From G963692885 sp964658655 (GTDB lineage Bacteria; Acidobacteriota; Terriglobia; Terriglobales; Acidobacteriaceae), in NCBI GenBank assembly GCA_964658655.1, contig CAZZZL010000016.1:1-64000 (forward strand): a DNA stretch of 64,000 bases, read 5' to 3'. Of the stretch, positions 8,206-18,600 are shown one piece after another (position 1 is the first letter of the stretch; every line of letters starts with the position of its first letter). The translations under genes were made by a program, and so were the position numbers. The notes below the pieces were generated by a model, which saw only the letters and a program-made list of their open reading frames with translations, was not told the DNA's origin and did not search any database.

Positions 8206-9546
8206 TCATGGCTTCATGGTGAAAGAGACGCGACGGTTTTGCTGAAAGCAACTACTGCTTACCGTCGTGCATACCTGACTGGATTTGCCGTTACTGATGA
8301 CCTCGAGTTGACCTTCAGGAACGTTCGCGGCAATCAAAGCGGAGCGCACAGCATTAGCACGCTTGATGCCGAGAGCAAGGTTGAACTTAACTGAGCCGCG
8401 AGGGTCTGCCCAGCCACTGATCAGGACATGAATAGTCGGATGCGCAATGAGGAATTGGGCAGCATGATCAATCGACGCCTGGGTGTCGGGTCTGATGGCT
8501 GCGCTGTTCACGTCGAAGAATGCATCCCTCACATTCTCGTGGAAAAGCTTGTCATCTTTTGTGGCGGGATCCGGGACCATGACATAGTTCGTTGCCGGTG
8601 CTGGAGGCGGCTCAACCGCGATTACCCGGAACACTGTTTCGCAGTCCGCGCTACTTGACGCATTGGAGACCAGGGCTGCATGTCCTTTCACCCGGTAGTC
8701 GCCTACCGCCATGCCGGTCGTGTTGATACTCACTGTGCTTCCGGTGCCTTCAATGGTCGCACCATCCGCGGACCAGGCATAAACAACGTCAAGTTTCTCG
8801 GGCTCTGTTTTTGCGTTGCCGAAGATCTGAAGCAGCTGTCCCGCGGGAACATTGGCGACATTGGTGCCACAGCTGAATGCGACCGTTGGAGCAGGTCGTG
8901 GGGAGGGCGGTGGAGTTGCAACGGGCGGTGCCGAGTGCGGCTTTCTGCTGAAGCCGTCGAACCTGACCGTTAGTCCAGCGCCGAGCATCAAGTGGTTCTG
9001 CGCGTTATCACCGTCATTGGGGAACTGCGTTCTCAGAAATTGCACATCGGCAGCACGGATCGAGAAGTGCGGTGTCAGCCGCACATCAAGACCGCCACCC
9101 GTGGAGTATGCAAAGCTGGAGGCGCTTGTGCTGCTGGTGGTTCCATTTGGGAAATAGGAGTCGCTGCCGTGTGCTCCACCCACTAGAAATTTGGCATACG
9201 GAGTTAGTTGGTGAATCCTGTAAGACACCCTTGGACCGCCTGTATAAGTCAGCAAGGTAAGATTCTGCCCCAGCACGCTGACGGTGGTGGCGCGGTTGCC
9301 AGTGAATTCTCCCTCAACACTGAACCAGTTCGTGAGATGGACACCAAAGTCCGCGTAGCCGCCATTTGCCTCAAAACAATCGCAGCCTCCCGGAGGCGCA
9401 TTGGCGCGAATGTTGTTATAGCCCAGGGAGAAATCGTAACGGGGAACAGTCAGCCCTTTCACCGGAGACTTTACCTGGGCATGGGAGGTTGAAACACCAA
9501 AAGCTCCAACGAACAACGCTGCTTTTACCAGATCAGATATGCGCAT
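8206..9546 (-). CDS. OmpA-family outer-membrane protein with N-terminal beta-barrel
   Basis: This 446-residue precursor has a signal peptide (residues 1-24, ending STSHAQ). An eight-strand OMP barrel follows at about 30-205, with alternating patterns such as FSLGYNNIRA and the C-proximal LMLGAGLTVRF. Next come a Pro-rich linker and a short PKD/Ig-like region (about 225-315). The C-terminal OmpA peptidoglycan-binding domain (about 335-446) carries FDVNSAAIRPDT and NLALGIKRANAVRSALIAAN. It is expected to tether the outer membrane to peptidoglycan. AAGGAG lies 7 nt before the ATG at 9546. A hairpin at 9600-9625 separates it from the large gene upstream, so it probably has its own promoter. Confidence 0.92.
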   Translation of the reverse strand: MRISDLVKAALFVGAFGVSTSHAQVKSPVKGLTVPRYDFSLGYNNIRANAPPGGCDCFEANGGYADFGVHLTNWFSVEGEFTGNRATTVSVLGQNLTLLTYTGGPRVSYRIHQLTPYAKFLVGGAHGSDSYFPNGTTSSTSASSFAYSTGGGLDVRLTPHFSIRAADVQFLRTQFPNDGDNAQNHLMLGAGLTVRFDGFSRKPHSAPPVATPPPSPRPAPTVAFSCGTNVANVPAGQLLQIFGNAKTEPEKLDVVYAWSADGATIEGTGSTVSINTTGMAVGDYRVKGHAALVSNASSSADCETVFRVIAVEPPPAPATNYVMVPDPATKDDKLFHENVRDAFFDVNSAAIRPDTQASIDHAAQFLIAHPTIHVLISGWADPRGSVKFNLALGIKRANAVRSALIAANVPEGQLEVISNGKSSQVCTTVSSSCFQQNRRVSFTMKP

Positions 9547-9599
9547 TTCATAACTCCTTCCGGGTTGTTAGCCCTGTAACTCAACCTCTGAATCCGCGT

Positions 9600-9625
9600 G
9601 GGGCCGGCTTCTTGCCGTCGGCCCC
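9600..9625 (-). terminator. GC-rich hairpin between the giant lipoprotein gene and the OmpA gene
   Basis: The arms GGGGCCG (9600-9606) and CGGCCCC (9619-9625) enclose a 12-nt loop, 30 nt beyond the stop of the 1505-codon gene. No strong T-run follows, so termination is inferred from position and stem strength. Confidence 0.5.
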
Positions 9626-9654
9626 TCACGGTTGGCAAACAATGCAGTGATGGA

Positions 9655-12600
9655 CTAATAGAGCAATGAAATGCTGGGTGAAGTCGTCAACGGATTCGTG
9701 TCGACCAGGACGAACTGGTTTGGTGATATCGCGTAGATGACCGTAGTGGTACCGAGCAGATAGCGACCTGCGGTTGCATCTGTCAGCGTGTAGGTTGAGG
9801 TTGCCGTTTGATCTAACTGGAGGACGTTGATAGTTCCGACGCCTACATTCAGATCAAGTGTCGTGGTAGCACTACCAGCTCCGTTGGCTGCCAATGTTCC
9901 GGAACTGTTAATGCTGGCCAGTGAGCTGGCTGGCTGGCTCGCATAGACATACGTTCCATTGAGCGTACCCAGGCTGAACGGCGCCCCGGTCTGCGCCTGG
10001 AACTGACCCAGGCCTGCATACCCCGTCTCCAAGAAATAGCCCGTGTTCGGGCTTACCAGGTAGAACTCGCGTGGTGCCGGTGGATTGGTGGAGAGACCCA
10101 GTAACTCCAGGACAGAAGTGAGGATGCTGCTGGGGACGGGGTAGTTCAGTACGCCGCGGCCATTGGCTGCAACCGTGCAGACGCTGGTCCCCGTCGACTG
10201 ATATGTACCGAGTAGCGCGTTGAGGACAGGAGTACCGCTGCCGAGGCCGGTCAAGCCGTTCACCAGGCTGGTAGCGCCGCCCACATCCACGTTGGTTGTG
10301 TCACAGCTGCCGCTCCCATTTCCCGTTGCGCGGAAGATGCTTGCGGTGCTCAGGTTAAGGGTGTCCTGCAAGGTGGTGCCCAGCAGGCCGGGATTCGATG
10401 GCGCGTTTTCATAACCGATGAACGGACCGTTCATCGAATCGTTGCTGAATGTTGCCAGGGTCTGCAACTGGGCGGTACCGGCAAGCAGCACATAAGCGGA
10501 GTGCTTGTCGGTCGACATGACGAATACCTGGTTGGCGTTCACGACGTAAACCGCATAGTCGGTGGGATATGATCCAGCCGGTGTACCGGCTGTCTCCATC
10601 GTCAGTGCGATACGGCCATTTGCGTCTGCTGATCCGAAGCTGCCGGTAAGCGTAGCATCGGCATAGTTGGTCGTGGCGATGTTGGCATCACTCGTGCCAC
10701 CTGTTAACACACCCGCGCTGGCTGTGAACTGGCCGACCGCGGCAGCTGGTCCGGCCACGATGCCGATCGTGCAGGCAGGCAGGCAGGGCGTATCACCGGA
10801 GAGACCAAAGGCATAACTGCCATTCAGCCCGCTGGTAAATGTCGTTGCCTGCTGGGCCAGGATGCTCCCTGAACCCTTGGTGCCCTGCAGTGCGTTATTG
10901 TCGAACTCGATCATGTCTGCCCGGGTTGCAACCGTTGCCGGGGCAACCGGGGCCTTTAACGTGATCGCGTAGGTTGCAGTCGTCCCGGTGGTGCCGTCGG
11001 CATTCAGCGTCGTCAGCGTCAGGGAACCCATGTTGTTGGCGCCTATGGTGTAGGTGCCAATGAAGTGATTGCTGCTGATGGTGTTGTCCGTCGGATTGGA
11101 AGACTCGTGATTTGAATCCAGCTCTCCGCTGCTTACCACACCGGTGCCATCGGCGGTGAAGCTGCCGACGGTTGCCGTCTGGTAAGCGAGCACGCCGGCG
11201 ACTACGTCGTCATAGCCCTGGAACAGGTAAGCGTAAGGCCCAATGAATTCGGCATCATTATCAGTGGTTGGATACACGACCAGAAGGACGAGCGGCAGGC
11301 TTGCTGTCTGCGGCGTCGTCTCCGTATCGGTCACCGTGACAGTAAAGCTGGATGCCCCGACTGCAGTGGGCGTACCACTGATAACACCGCCAGAAGACAG
11401 TGTCAGCCCGGCAGGCAGGCTTCCTGCAGTAAGGGTGTAGGTGTAGGGAGTGATGCCGCCGGTGGCAGTGAGCGTCTGGGTATAGGGCACACCGAGGGTC
11501 GCGTTAGGCAATGACCCGGTCAGGGTCAGGGTGGGTATTGGCGAGACGGTGATGCTCACCGGCCCGGTGGTGGACGCTACAGGGTTTGCCGAATCCGTCG
11601 CATGAATGGTAACTGTTACCGTACCTGCGGTGGTTGGCGTTCCTGTAATGACGCAATTCGAAGCCAGGCTCAACCCTGCGGGCAGGCTTCCTGCTGTGAT
11701 GGAGCAGCTGTAGGGCGCCTTGCCGCCAGTCACGCCGATGGTGCCAGTGTAGGGAACGTCAACGGTCGCATTCGGCGGCGAAGTCAGGTTCAGGCCGGTA
11801 GTGGATGGCACTACTGTGATGGTCACCGGTCCGGTTGTTTTATTTGTCGGACTGCTGCCATCGGTTGCCGTCACCGTGATGGTGCTGGATCCGGCAGTCG
11901 TCGGTGTCCCGGTAACAGTACAGCCATTCAGTGTGAGGCCTGCAGGCAGCGTTCCTGACACCAGGGTGCAGGTGTAGGGGGCTGTCCCACCAGTCACACC
12001 GATCGGACCTGAGTAAGGGGTTCCGACCGTTGCATTCGGTGGCGAGGTCAGCGTTAGTGTCGTGGCCGGCAGTACGGTGAGGCCGACCGGTCCAGTGACA
12101 GACTCGACCGGGCTGCTTGAGTCCGTGGCCTTGACTGAAAGCGTGACCGAGCCGGCCACGGTGGGCGTACCGCTCACCACGCAACCACTGATTGACAGGC
12201 CGGCAGGCAGTACCCCGGCAAGGATGTTGCAGTTATACGGAGCCGTCCCTCCTTCGACACCAATCGTTGCCGTGTAGGGCGTCCCCACGGTTGCGTTCGG
12301 CAGACTCGACAAAGTCAGCGAAAGCGCTGCCGGGGCTACTGTCAGTGACTCCGGTCCGGTAACTGTCAGTGCCGGGTTGCTGGAGTCGGTGGCCTTGACT
12401 GTCAGGTTCGCCGTGCCGGGTGTAGTCGGGGTGCCGCTGATCACACAGCTGTTTTCTGTGAGGCCGGCAGGCAGCATTCCCGCGATGATGTTGCAGTTAT
12501 AGGGAGATGTCCCGCCGGTTACGCCGATCGTCGCACTGTAAGGCACGCCTACCGTTGCGCCAGGAAGCGTCGATAGCGTGAGTGACAATGTGTTTGCCGT

Positions 12601-14172
12601 GATGGTGAGAGTCACGGGTCCGGTCACAGTCTTTGCCGGGCTGCTACTGTCCGTGGCATTCACGGTCAGATTCGCGGTACCCGCGGTTGTTGGTGTGCCG
12701 TTGATGACGCAGCCTGCACCGAGCGTGAGGCCTGCGGGCAATGCTCCGGCGGTGATAGTGCAGTTATAGGGTGCGCTTCCACCACTCACGCCGATTGTGC
12801 CGGTATAGGCAACACCCACCTTCCCATCGGGCGGTGACATCAGCGTCAGGGACGAAGCGGCTGCGGAGACAGTTATGCTCTCCGGCCCGGTCGTGGTCTC
12901 TACCGGGTTGCTTGAGTCCGTCGCCTTCACCATCACCACCGATGTACCCGCAGTCGTTGGTGTCCCGCTAACGACGCAGTTCGTGGAAAGTGTTAACCCG
13001 GCTGGCAGTGACCCGCCCGCCTGCAGACAGGAATAGGGCATCGTCCCACCCGACACCCCGACGGTTGCGCTATACGGAACACCCACTGTGGCGCCGGGCA
13101 ATGTCGACAGGGTGAGCGTGAGAGGAGTTGATGAGGACGCGTTGATCTTGATGCTGAAGGCCGCATTCGCGCTGTTGCCGTCGGCATCGATCGCAGTCAC
13201 TGTAAAGGCCGAGGCACCAGCTGTTGTGGGGGTTCCCAAGATCGATCCCGAGGCTGAGAGGGTCAGTCCGGCTGGCAATGAGCCTGAGGTGAGTTTCCAG
13301 GCATAAGGCGCCGCTCCACCGGAAGCGCTCAGGGTAGTGGAATACGCCACACCCACAGTGCCGGCGGGTGGCTGGCCGCTGATCGTAACCACCACATTGC
13401 CCGAAGGCGAGCTGATGGAAATCGACTCTGGCGCTTTTACTGTAAAGGGCACATCACTGGAATCAGTAACCTGTGCTGTAAAACTCGATAATCCAGCTGT
13501 GGTCGGTGTTCCGCTGATTGCTCCAGCGTTGAAGGTAAGGCCGGCAGGCAGTGCACCCGCCGTACTCCACTTAAGCGGCGCTGTTCCGCCGCTGGCCGTC
13601 AGCGATCCACTGTAGACTGCGCCAACCGTTCCATTCGGAGGGGTTCCTGAGATCACGGGATCAGGATTCACGGTGATGCTGGCAGTGGTGGAGTTCGAAG
13701 TTCCCGCTATGGCCGCTGTCAACGTCACTTTGATTGGCGAAGAAAGACTCGCGGGCGCAAGATACGTAATGGAAGTCCCGTGCGGGCTGGACAGCGATCC
13801 GCAGGCGGAGCTGCACGCATCACCAGTCAGCGACCAGGAAACGAGTGCTTTTCCGGAGAGCGCAGCCGTGAAGGGAAAGCTTTGACCTGCGTCAATCGTG
13901 ACCGCAGATTTGGAGAGGCCACTGATACCGCTGCCCGCATAGCCACTTGATCCGCAGCCCGTCAGCACCATGCAGAAGAAGACCAGTAGAAAACCTAATG
14001 CCTGGAGCCTGTACCCTGTGAGCGACGGCAGCAGGGCACCATCTTCGTGCTGATTACGAGAGGACTTTCCTGTGTGATTGGTGATGCTAAAGGACTGAAA
14101 AGCAGCTTTGCGGGTAGAGCGCATTGCCGGCAAGGTGAACGAATCCGAAAAGGAAAATAGAGCAGGTGACAT
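9655..14172 (-). CDS. Giant lipoprotein with nine putative-Ig (He_PIG) repeats
   Basis: The 1505-residue product has a hydrophobic segment ending in the lipobox VLTGC (Cys73), so it is probably a lipoprotein exposed at the surface or in the periplasm. The roughly 50 residues before the signal segment are unusually long; the chosen ATG at 14172 has GAGG 5 nt upstream, and later starts lack a binding site. Residues about 170-960 hold nine He_PIG-type units, each with a TVGxxYxxTIGVxGG core followed by LPAGLTL and GTPTTAGxxxxTVxATD. The last 540 residues form a Thr/Ser/Gly-rich beta-type region common in acidobacterial secreted proteins, with no named domain that I recognise. Repeats of this kind act as spacers in adhesins and carbohydrate-binding surface proteins; the ligand is unknown. 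Confidence 0.85.
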   Translation of the reverse strand: MSPALFSFSDSFTLPAMRSTRKAAFQSFSITNHTGKSSRNQHEDGALLPSLTGYRLQALGFLLVFFCMVLTGCGSSGYAGSGISGLSKSAVTIDAGQSFPFTAALSGKALVSWSLTGDACSSACGSLSSPHGTSITYLAPASLSSPIKVTLTAAIAGTSNSTTASITVNPDPVISGTPPNGTVGAVYSGSLTASGGTAPLKWSTAGALPAGLTFNAGAISGTPTTAGLSSFTAQVTDSSDVPFTVKAPESISISSPSGNVVVTISGQPPAGTVGVAYSTTLSASGGAAPYAWKLTSGSLPAGLTLSASGSILGTPTTAGASAFTVTAIDADGNSANAAFSIKINASSSTPLTLTLSTLPGATVGVPYSATVGVSGGTMPYSCLQAGGSLPAGLTLSTNCVVSGTPTTAGTSVVMVKATDSSNPVETTTGPESITVSAAASSLTLMSPPDGKVGVAYTGTIGVSGGSAPYNCTITAGALPAGLTLGAGCVINGTPTTAGTANLTVNATDSSSPAKTVTGPVTLTITANTLSLTLSTLPGATVGVPYSATIGVTGGTSPYNCNIIAGMLPAGLTENSCVISGTPTTPGTANLTVKATDSSNPALTVTGPESLTVAPAALSLTLSSLPNATVGTPYTATIGVEGGTAPYNCNILAGVLPAGLSISGCVVSGTPTVAGSVTLSVKATDSSSPVESVTGPVGLTVLPATTLTLTSPPNATVGTPYSGPIGVTGGTAPYTCTLVSGTLPAGLTLNGCTVTGTPTTAGSSTITVTATDGSSPTNKTTGPVTITVVPSTTGLNLTSPPNATVDVPYTGTIGVTGGKAPYSCSITAGSLPAGLSLASNCVITGTPTTAGTVTVTIHATDSANPVASTTGPVSITVSPIPTLTLTGSLPNATLGVPYTQTLTATGGITPYTYTLTAGSLPAGLTLSSGGVISGTPTAVGASSFTVTVTDTETTPQTASLPLVLLVVYPTTDNDAEFIGPYAYLFQGYDDVVAGVLAYQTATVGSFTADGTGVVSSGELDSNHESSNPTDNTISSNHFIGTYTIGANNMGSLTLTTLNADGTTGTTATYAITLKAPVAPATVATRADMIEFDNNALQGTKGSGSILAQQATTFTSGLNGSYAFGLSGDTPCLPACTIGIVAGPAAAVGQFTASAGVLTGGTSDANIATTNYADATLTGSFGSADANGRIALTMETAGTPAGSYPTDYAVYVVNANQVFVMSTDKHSAYVLLAGTAQLQTLATFSNDSMNGPFIGYENAPSNPGLLGTTLQDTLNLSTASIFRATGNGSGSCDTTNVDVGGATSLVNGLTGLGSGTPVLNALLGTYQSTGTSVCTVAANGRGVLNYPVPSSILTSVLELLGLSTNPPAPREFYLVSPNTGYFLETGYAGLGQFQAQTGAPFSLGTLNGTYVYASQPASSLASINSSGTLAANGAGSATTTLDLNVGVGTINVLQLDQTATSTYTLTDATAGRYLLGTTTVIYAISPNQFVLVDTNPLTTSPSISLLY

Positions 14173-14619
14173 GGCGGCCTCGGTAAGTAGTTTCTGGATG
14201 ACCGGGCAAGCGGCGGCGCAAAAATGAGCTGCCGGTTCCCTGGTTTCAGCCTCACTGACCTAGCCATGTGAGCACTAAGTAGGCATAACTTTGGGAATGT
14301 ATTTGGAATATTTCCGCATTCTGATATCACCTGCAATATTGCCTTCTATCTGAAAAGACAAAATTCACTTAGGCAGGGTTTCATACACGACGTGAGTCCC
14401 AAATTGCGCTACCGCGATAAACCGAAACGCCATGCTCAGCCTCTAGCTAAGTGTTCAGGCAACATCTCGCACCATTTAAAGAAAGGGAAGCAACGCAGCG
14501 GGAGACAAACTGGATGCATCAGTTGAATGCAACTTTAGCAGATTGACAGTCAACACAAGGAGCATAGGCTACTGTAAATGTTGCTAGTAAGGTCTCGTAC
14601 TACGCAAAGGATGTACCCT
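14173..14619. promoter_or_regulatory. Divergent intergenic region
   Basis: This 447-bp gap lies between the minus-strand lipoprotein gene and the plus-strand small DNA-binding protein, so it should carry both promoters. A TTGACA hexamer at 14533-14538, with TAGGCT 16 nt later, could serve the plus-strand gene, but the -10 match is weak. Around 14290-14345 it is AT-rich. No other element is clear. Confidence 0.35.
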
Positions 14620-14868
14620 ATGGACATCGATCACAAAAAGCACCTCACCTTCCCGCTGCGTCTGCCAGTCTCAGTGCGAGATACCGCTACCGAACTTGCA
14701 CATAAAGATGGCGTTTCCCTAAACCACTTCATAAGCCTTGCAGTCGCAGAAAAAATAAGTCGCCTTGAACAGGGTATGATCACAGATCGTCACACGGGAC
14801 ATCTTCACTCTACCCGCCCCGCCGGACAACCCCTGGTCTTAAACCACCCGTCGCTGCGTAGAGCCTGA
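14620..14868 (+). CDS. Ribbon-helix-helix / HicB-type small protein
   Basis: The 82-residue product carries a segment typical of Arc/HicB-like ribbon-helix-helix domains (about residues 8-46). A beta strand (FPLRLPVSVRDTATELA) is followed by the helix-turn-helix DGVSLNHFISLAVAEKISRL. Such proteins are DNA-binding antitoxins or small repressors. No toxin gene of HicA size lies directly up- or downstream, so it is an orphan. AAAGG lies 9 nt before the ATG at 14620; the frame is open from 14578, but the earlier ATGs lack a spaced binding site. The C-terminal 35 residues are polar and probably unstructured. Confidence 0.7.
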   Translation: MDIDHKKHLTFPLRLPVSVRDTATELAHKDGVSLNHFISLAVAEKISRLEQGMITDRHTGHLHSTRPAGQPLVLNHPSLRRA

Positions 14869-15089
14869 AGTGAGCAGGCATTCTGACTAATCATGTATCT
14901 TGATCTGCAGCCAAGCCCACTATGAGGATTAGGGTTGATCTCCGCTGTTTTCGAGCTCTATGCGAAAAAGAGGGTGGACGGATTTCTGGTCAGTTCGAAT
15001 CAAGCTGAGCTGAAAGTCGCCCCGAATTTTCTGAGCTGCGCAGTTCGAAGTCTTTTAAAGACCCGCTGCGGCACGATTCTACACCTGAC

Positions 15090-15610
15090 TCATCCTATGT
15101 CTTCACGCAGGCTGTCATCTCCGGAGTCGCAAAATTGCACTGGATTGCGCCCGTTCAACGGAAGCTTTTGCGTGGTGCGACTGTCGATCAGTTGGCTTCG
15201 TTCAGAAGTGGCCATATCAAGCACGGGCGCACTGACAGTTACTTCCACCGTCGTGCTTACTGCACCTGCTCTAAGCAATATGTCGATCTGCTGGCGCTGT
15301 TGCACACTCAGATTTACGGGTTCGGCTAATACGCGATTAAACCTGCCGCGGTAACCCCTGACCGAAAGCTAGTGATGTGGACAGGACTGATGGTCCACTC
15401 GCCACTCGTATTACTCTTCGCGTCGTATACAAAGTTGGTCTCAGTGTTTGTAATCGTCACGTCCGCACCAGGCACAGCGGCGCCTGCAGAATCAGTGATG
15501 CGCCCCGCGACGGTCGCAGAGTCAATCTGTGCATGCAGGGCAGAGGGCTGAAGCGCAGCTGCCGATGGCCCAAGAGATCGGGAGAGTAATGAGATTCCAA
15601 ATTGGTGCAT
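15090..15610 (-). pseudogene. 5' fragment of a fourth Oar-like TonB receptor gene
   Basis: From ATG 15610 the frame encodes a signal-like stretch ending ALHAQ. The start of a carboxypeptidase-regulatory domain follows (TVAGRITDSAGAAVPGADVT), then TNTETNFVYDAKSNTSGEW. One T is missing in what should be GGTTTTAATCGC (near 15330), which breaks GFNRVLAEPVNLS. The next frame continues NLSVQQRQQIDILLRAGAVS, TTVEVTVSAPVL and LIDSRTTQKLPLNGRNPV, the conserved entry to the plug domain. Homology then stops near 15140. Only about 150 of an expected 1100 residues remain. It lies directly downstream of the intact receptor gene at 15657, so a tandem pair may once have existed. Confidence 0.82.
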
Positions 15611-15656
15611 AAACAACTCGATCGATTCCAGGTTAGGTGTTTCACTCACACAGAAG

Positions 15657-18600
15657 CTAGAAAGTAAAACCACCCAGGAAGGTAATCTGCCGCTGCTGGC
15701 CAGTCTCGAGTGAGTCAAACGTGCCAAACTGGCTCGTGAACTGGTTACCGCCGGCAACTGAGATGTCTCCGCTCGGTGACAGGAACTGTGGGTGATTGAA
15801 AACATTTGAGATCTGCGTAACAAAGGTAAACTTAACTCGATCGGTGATCGGCAATGACTTAGTCAGAGAGACATGGGTCTGATAAAGATTCTGGCTCTCC
15901 AGGCTGTTCGGCAGCGCGTCGCCAAAGTGACCCGGCTGCGGCACGGCAAATGCAGCCGTATTAAACCAATTGGTCAGACTCTTCCCGCCGGGTATGTTAT
16001 TCGGGTTTCCGATTTTATCCGGAAGACCTCCGAACGTACCGGTATTCGATGGATCCTCTCCGTCATAGGAAGGCGAAAACCACAGCCCCGACGCCAGGAA
16101 AGTCACCACGCTGGTCGACCATCCTCCCACCACGCGGTCCACAGTGTTGCCCTGATTTCCAAGAAACCTTCGGCCATTGCCAAAGGGGAGAGCCCACACG
16201 ACGCTCGCATTCGCATAGTGGCGTCGCGTTACGCCGTCATTTGCCCAGTGGGTCAGGACATCATAGGGATTCTGAGTATCCAGATAGTTAGCAATGCTGC
16301 GCGCGAACGAATAACTACCGTCGAATGTCACACCGCTTACCCGGCGCTTGGCTTCCACCTGGAAGGCATCGTACTTGGCGCCACCATCATACTTAAGAAG
16401 ATTTGTACTGAAGAATTGCGGATAGGGTCTACGGGCCGCTGTAAATGCCGTGAGGCTGGGCTCCGGAAGATTTGTGTTCACAATGTAGTTCAGACCTGAG
16501 CTTCTTGAGCCGACATAGCTGGCGCGAAGACCGATGTGCGCAAACTCCTCTTCGAAGGTTCCACTAAACTGTCGAATGCGCCCATGGCTCAGCTGCCGTG
16601 GATAGCCAGTTACAGACTGGCTTGGCACCTGCGCACTGGCCGTGGTCGAAGGATACGGATTTGGAAACGATAGGAGCGGGGCGACTCCTGGCGAAACTAC
16701 GTTCTGGTAAATTTCGCTCAGGGAAAACGGTCCGGTCGATCCAAGCTGCGGGTTAATGGGCAGAAAGTTATTAAAAGCGCCGGTGCTGTCAAAGCGCGAG
16801 GTATAGGTGCCATAGCCTGCTCGCAGCACGGTATGGTCATTCAGGGCGTAGGCTGCGCCTATGCGTGGCTGTACGTCACCCTTGTCCGTGATCCCCTGCA
16901 CCGATCCGGCTACCACGTGGATACTCGATGGATACAGCGGGCTCACCTTTGATATCGCCTTTGCGTCGACAATCACATTACCTGTCGTTGGGTCCCAGTT
17001 GTATTCCAGGTTATTGGTCGCATAGGGCGAGCCATAGATATCCCAGCGCAATCCATAATTCAAGGTCAGCTTTGTAGAGAACTTATAAGTGTCTTCCGCG
17101 TAAAAACCATATTCCGTCAGCTTAAGCTCTTGACCGGTAAGCGGATTTTGGCGCTGGCTTTCCTGAGGGAGACCGAGCAGGAAATCAGCGTAGGCATTGC
17201 CAGTAATCGAGCCGTCAAAAGTAAAAATGCCGTAGTTAGGCACTGTACCCTGATACTCCTGGAAGCGCTGCACGCCTCCACCGAACTTGATTACATGCTT
17301 TCCTAACTGCCAGTCCACGGAATCGTTGAAGTTTGTGATGTGGTTGTCTGATTTCACACCGCCCGGAACGTCACTGAGAGAAGTAAGCCCAGAGATGTCG
17401 ACCTCGGGAAAGCCCTGGCCGGTCAACTGACTTGGATTCGCTCCCAGCAGACCAATGGTCGAGAGTACCTTGCTGCCGTCCGGCGGTGTTTGCCCAGCTT
17501 CCTGCTGACCGTCAACGATGTAGTCGATAGAGTAGCCGAAGCGGAAGTTGTTCAATACCTGCGGCGAGAAGATATGCGTGTCGCCCGCTGCCCATTGCTG
17601 ATGCCGGCGACTGCGGGTCCATATAAGGTCAGGCAGACCGTTGTCCAAAACATAAGGTGTCTGCCGCATCAGCCACCGCACAAAGATACTGTTGTTCTTG
17701 GTCAGGTTATGGTCGACACGAGCGATAGGCCAGTCGCCACGATATAGATCACTGTTAAACGGAAAATGGAAGTTATAGTTATCGACCGAGGACGTCGTGT
17801 TCACGTTGGACGCAGGTAGATAATTCTTTTGAATTGCCAGCGCAACAGGACTGATGCGCGACGCGGGTATGGTGTTCATGAAAAACGGCTTGCCCGTAGA
17901 AGGGTCCGTGATAGTCGTCGAGAAAACGCCATTCCGCCAAAGCGGCGTCGGCACATTCGCGACGTAGGCTGTCCCTAGCGGTATGCGCTGGGCGAACCAT
18001 TCTCCGAAGAAGAATGTCTTGTCCTTCCAGATATGTCCAGAGCCTTCGATATCCCATTCATGCTGCAGATAGGGAGACTTCTCTGGATCGAAATACCCGG
18101 CTGCGTCAAGTACAGAATCGTAAATGCGATAAGTCGCGCGACCATGGTAGTCGTTCGCGCCCCGCTTTGTTACTTGGTTAATCTCTACGGGCACGGCACT
18201 TTCTGCAGGCGCGTTGAAAAGCGAAGCAGAAACCTGCTCAAAGAAGTTGGCGTTGTTGCTCTGTACGCCCGCAAGGTCATTCGGAATGCCGTCAAAGCTC
18301 TGCGTTTGCTGGGATTGCTGTTCACCATTTGCGACGGGCGTGCCTGTGCCGCCCTGTACGCCTGAAAGCGTCGTCAGCATGGAATAAGTACTGGGGTAAA
18401 GCGTGACCTGCGGCGATTCATCATGCTGACGCGCAGTGAAGTTGTCGGAAATAGTGGCAGATTCAGTATTAATTACGGCAGCCCCTTCTGTGACCGTCAC
18501 TTGATCTGAAGCCTGCCCCAGGGTAAGTTGCGCGTCGACCCGGCGGATTTGTCCGCTATCGAGCACAATGCTGTCCGCCACAAAGTCTTTGAAACTGGGA

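Noticed and set aside
14620..14868. Toxin-antitoxin pair
   Set aside because: The ribbon-helix-helix protein has no toxin-sized partner gene directly beside it.
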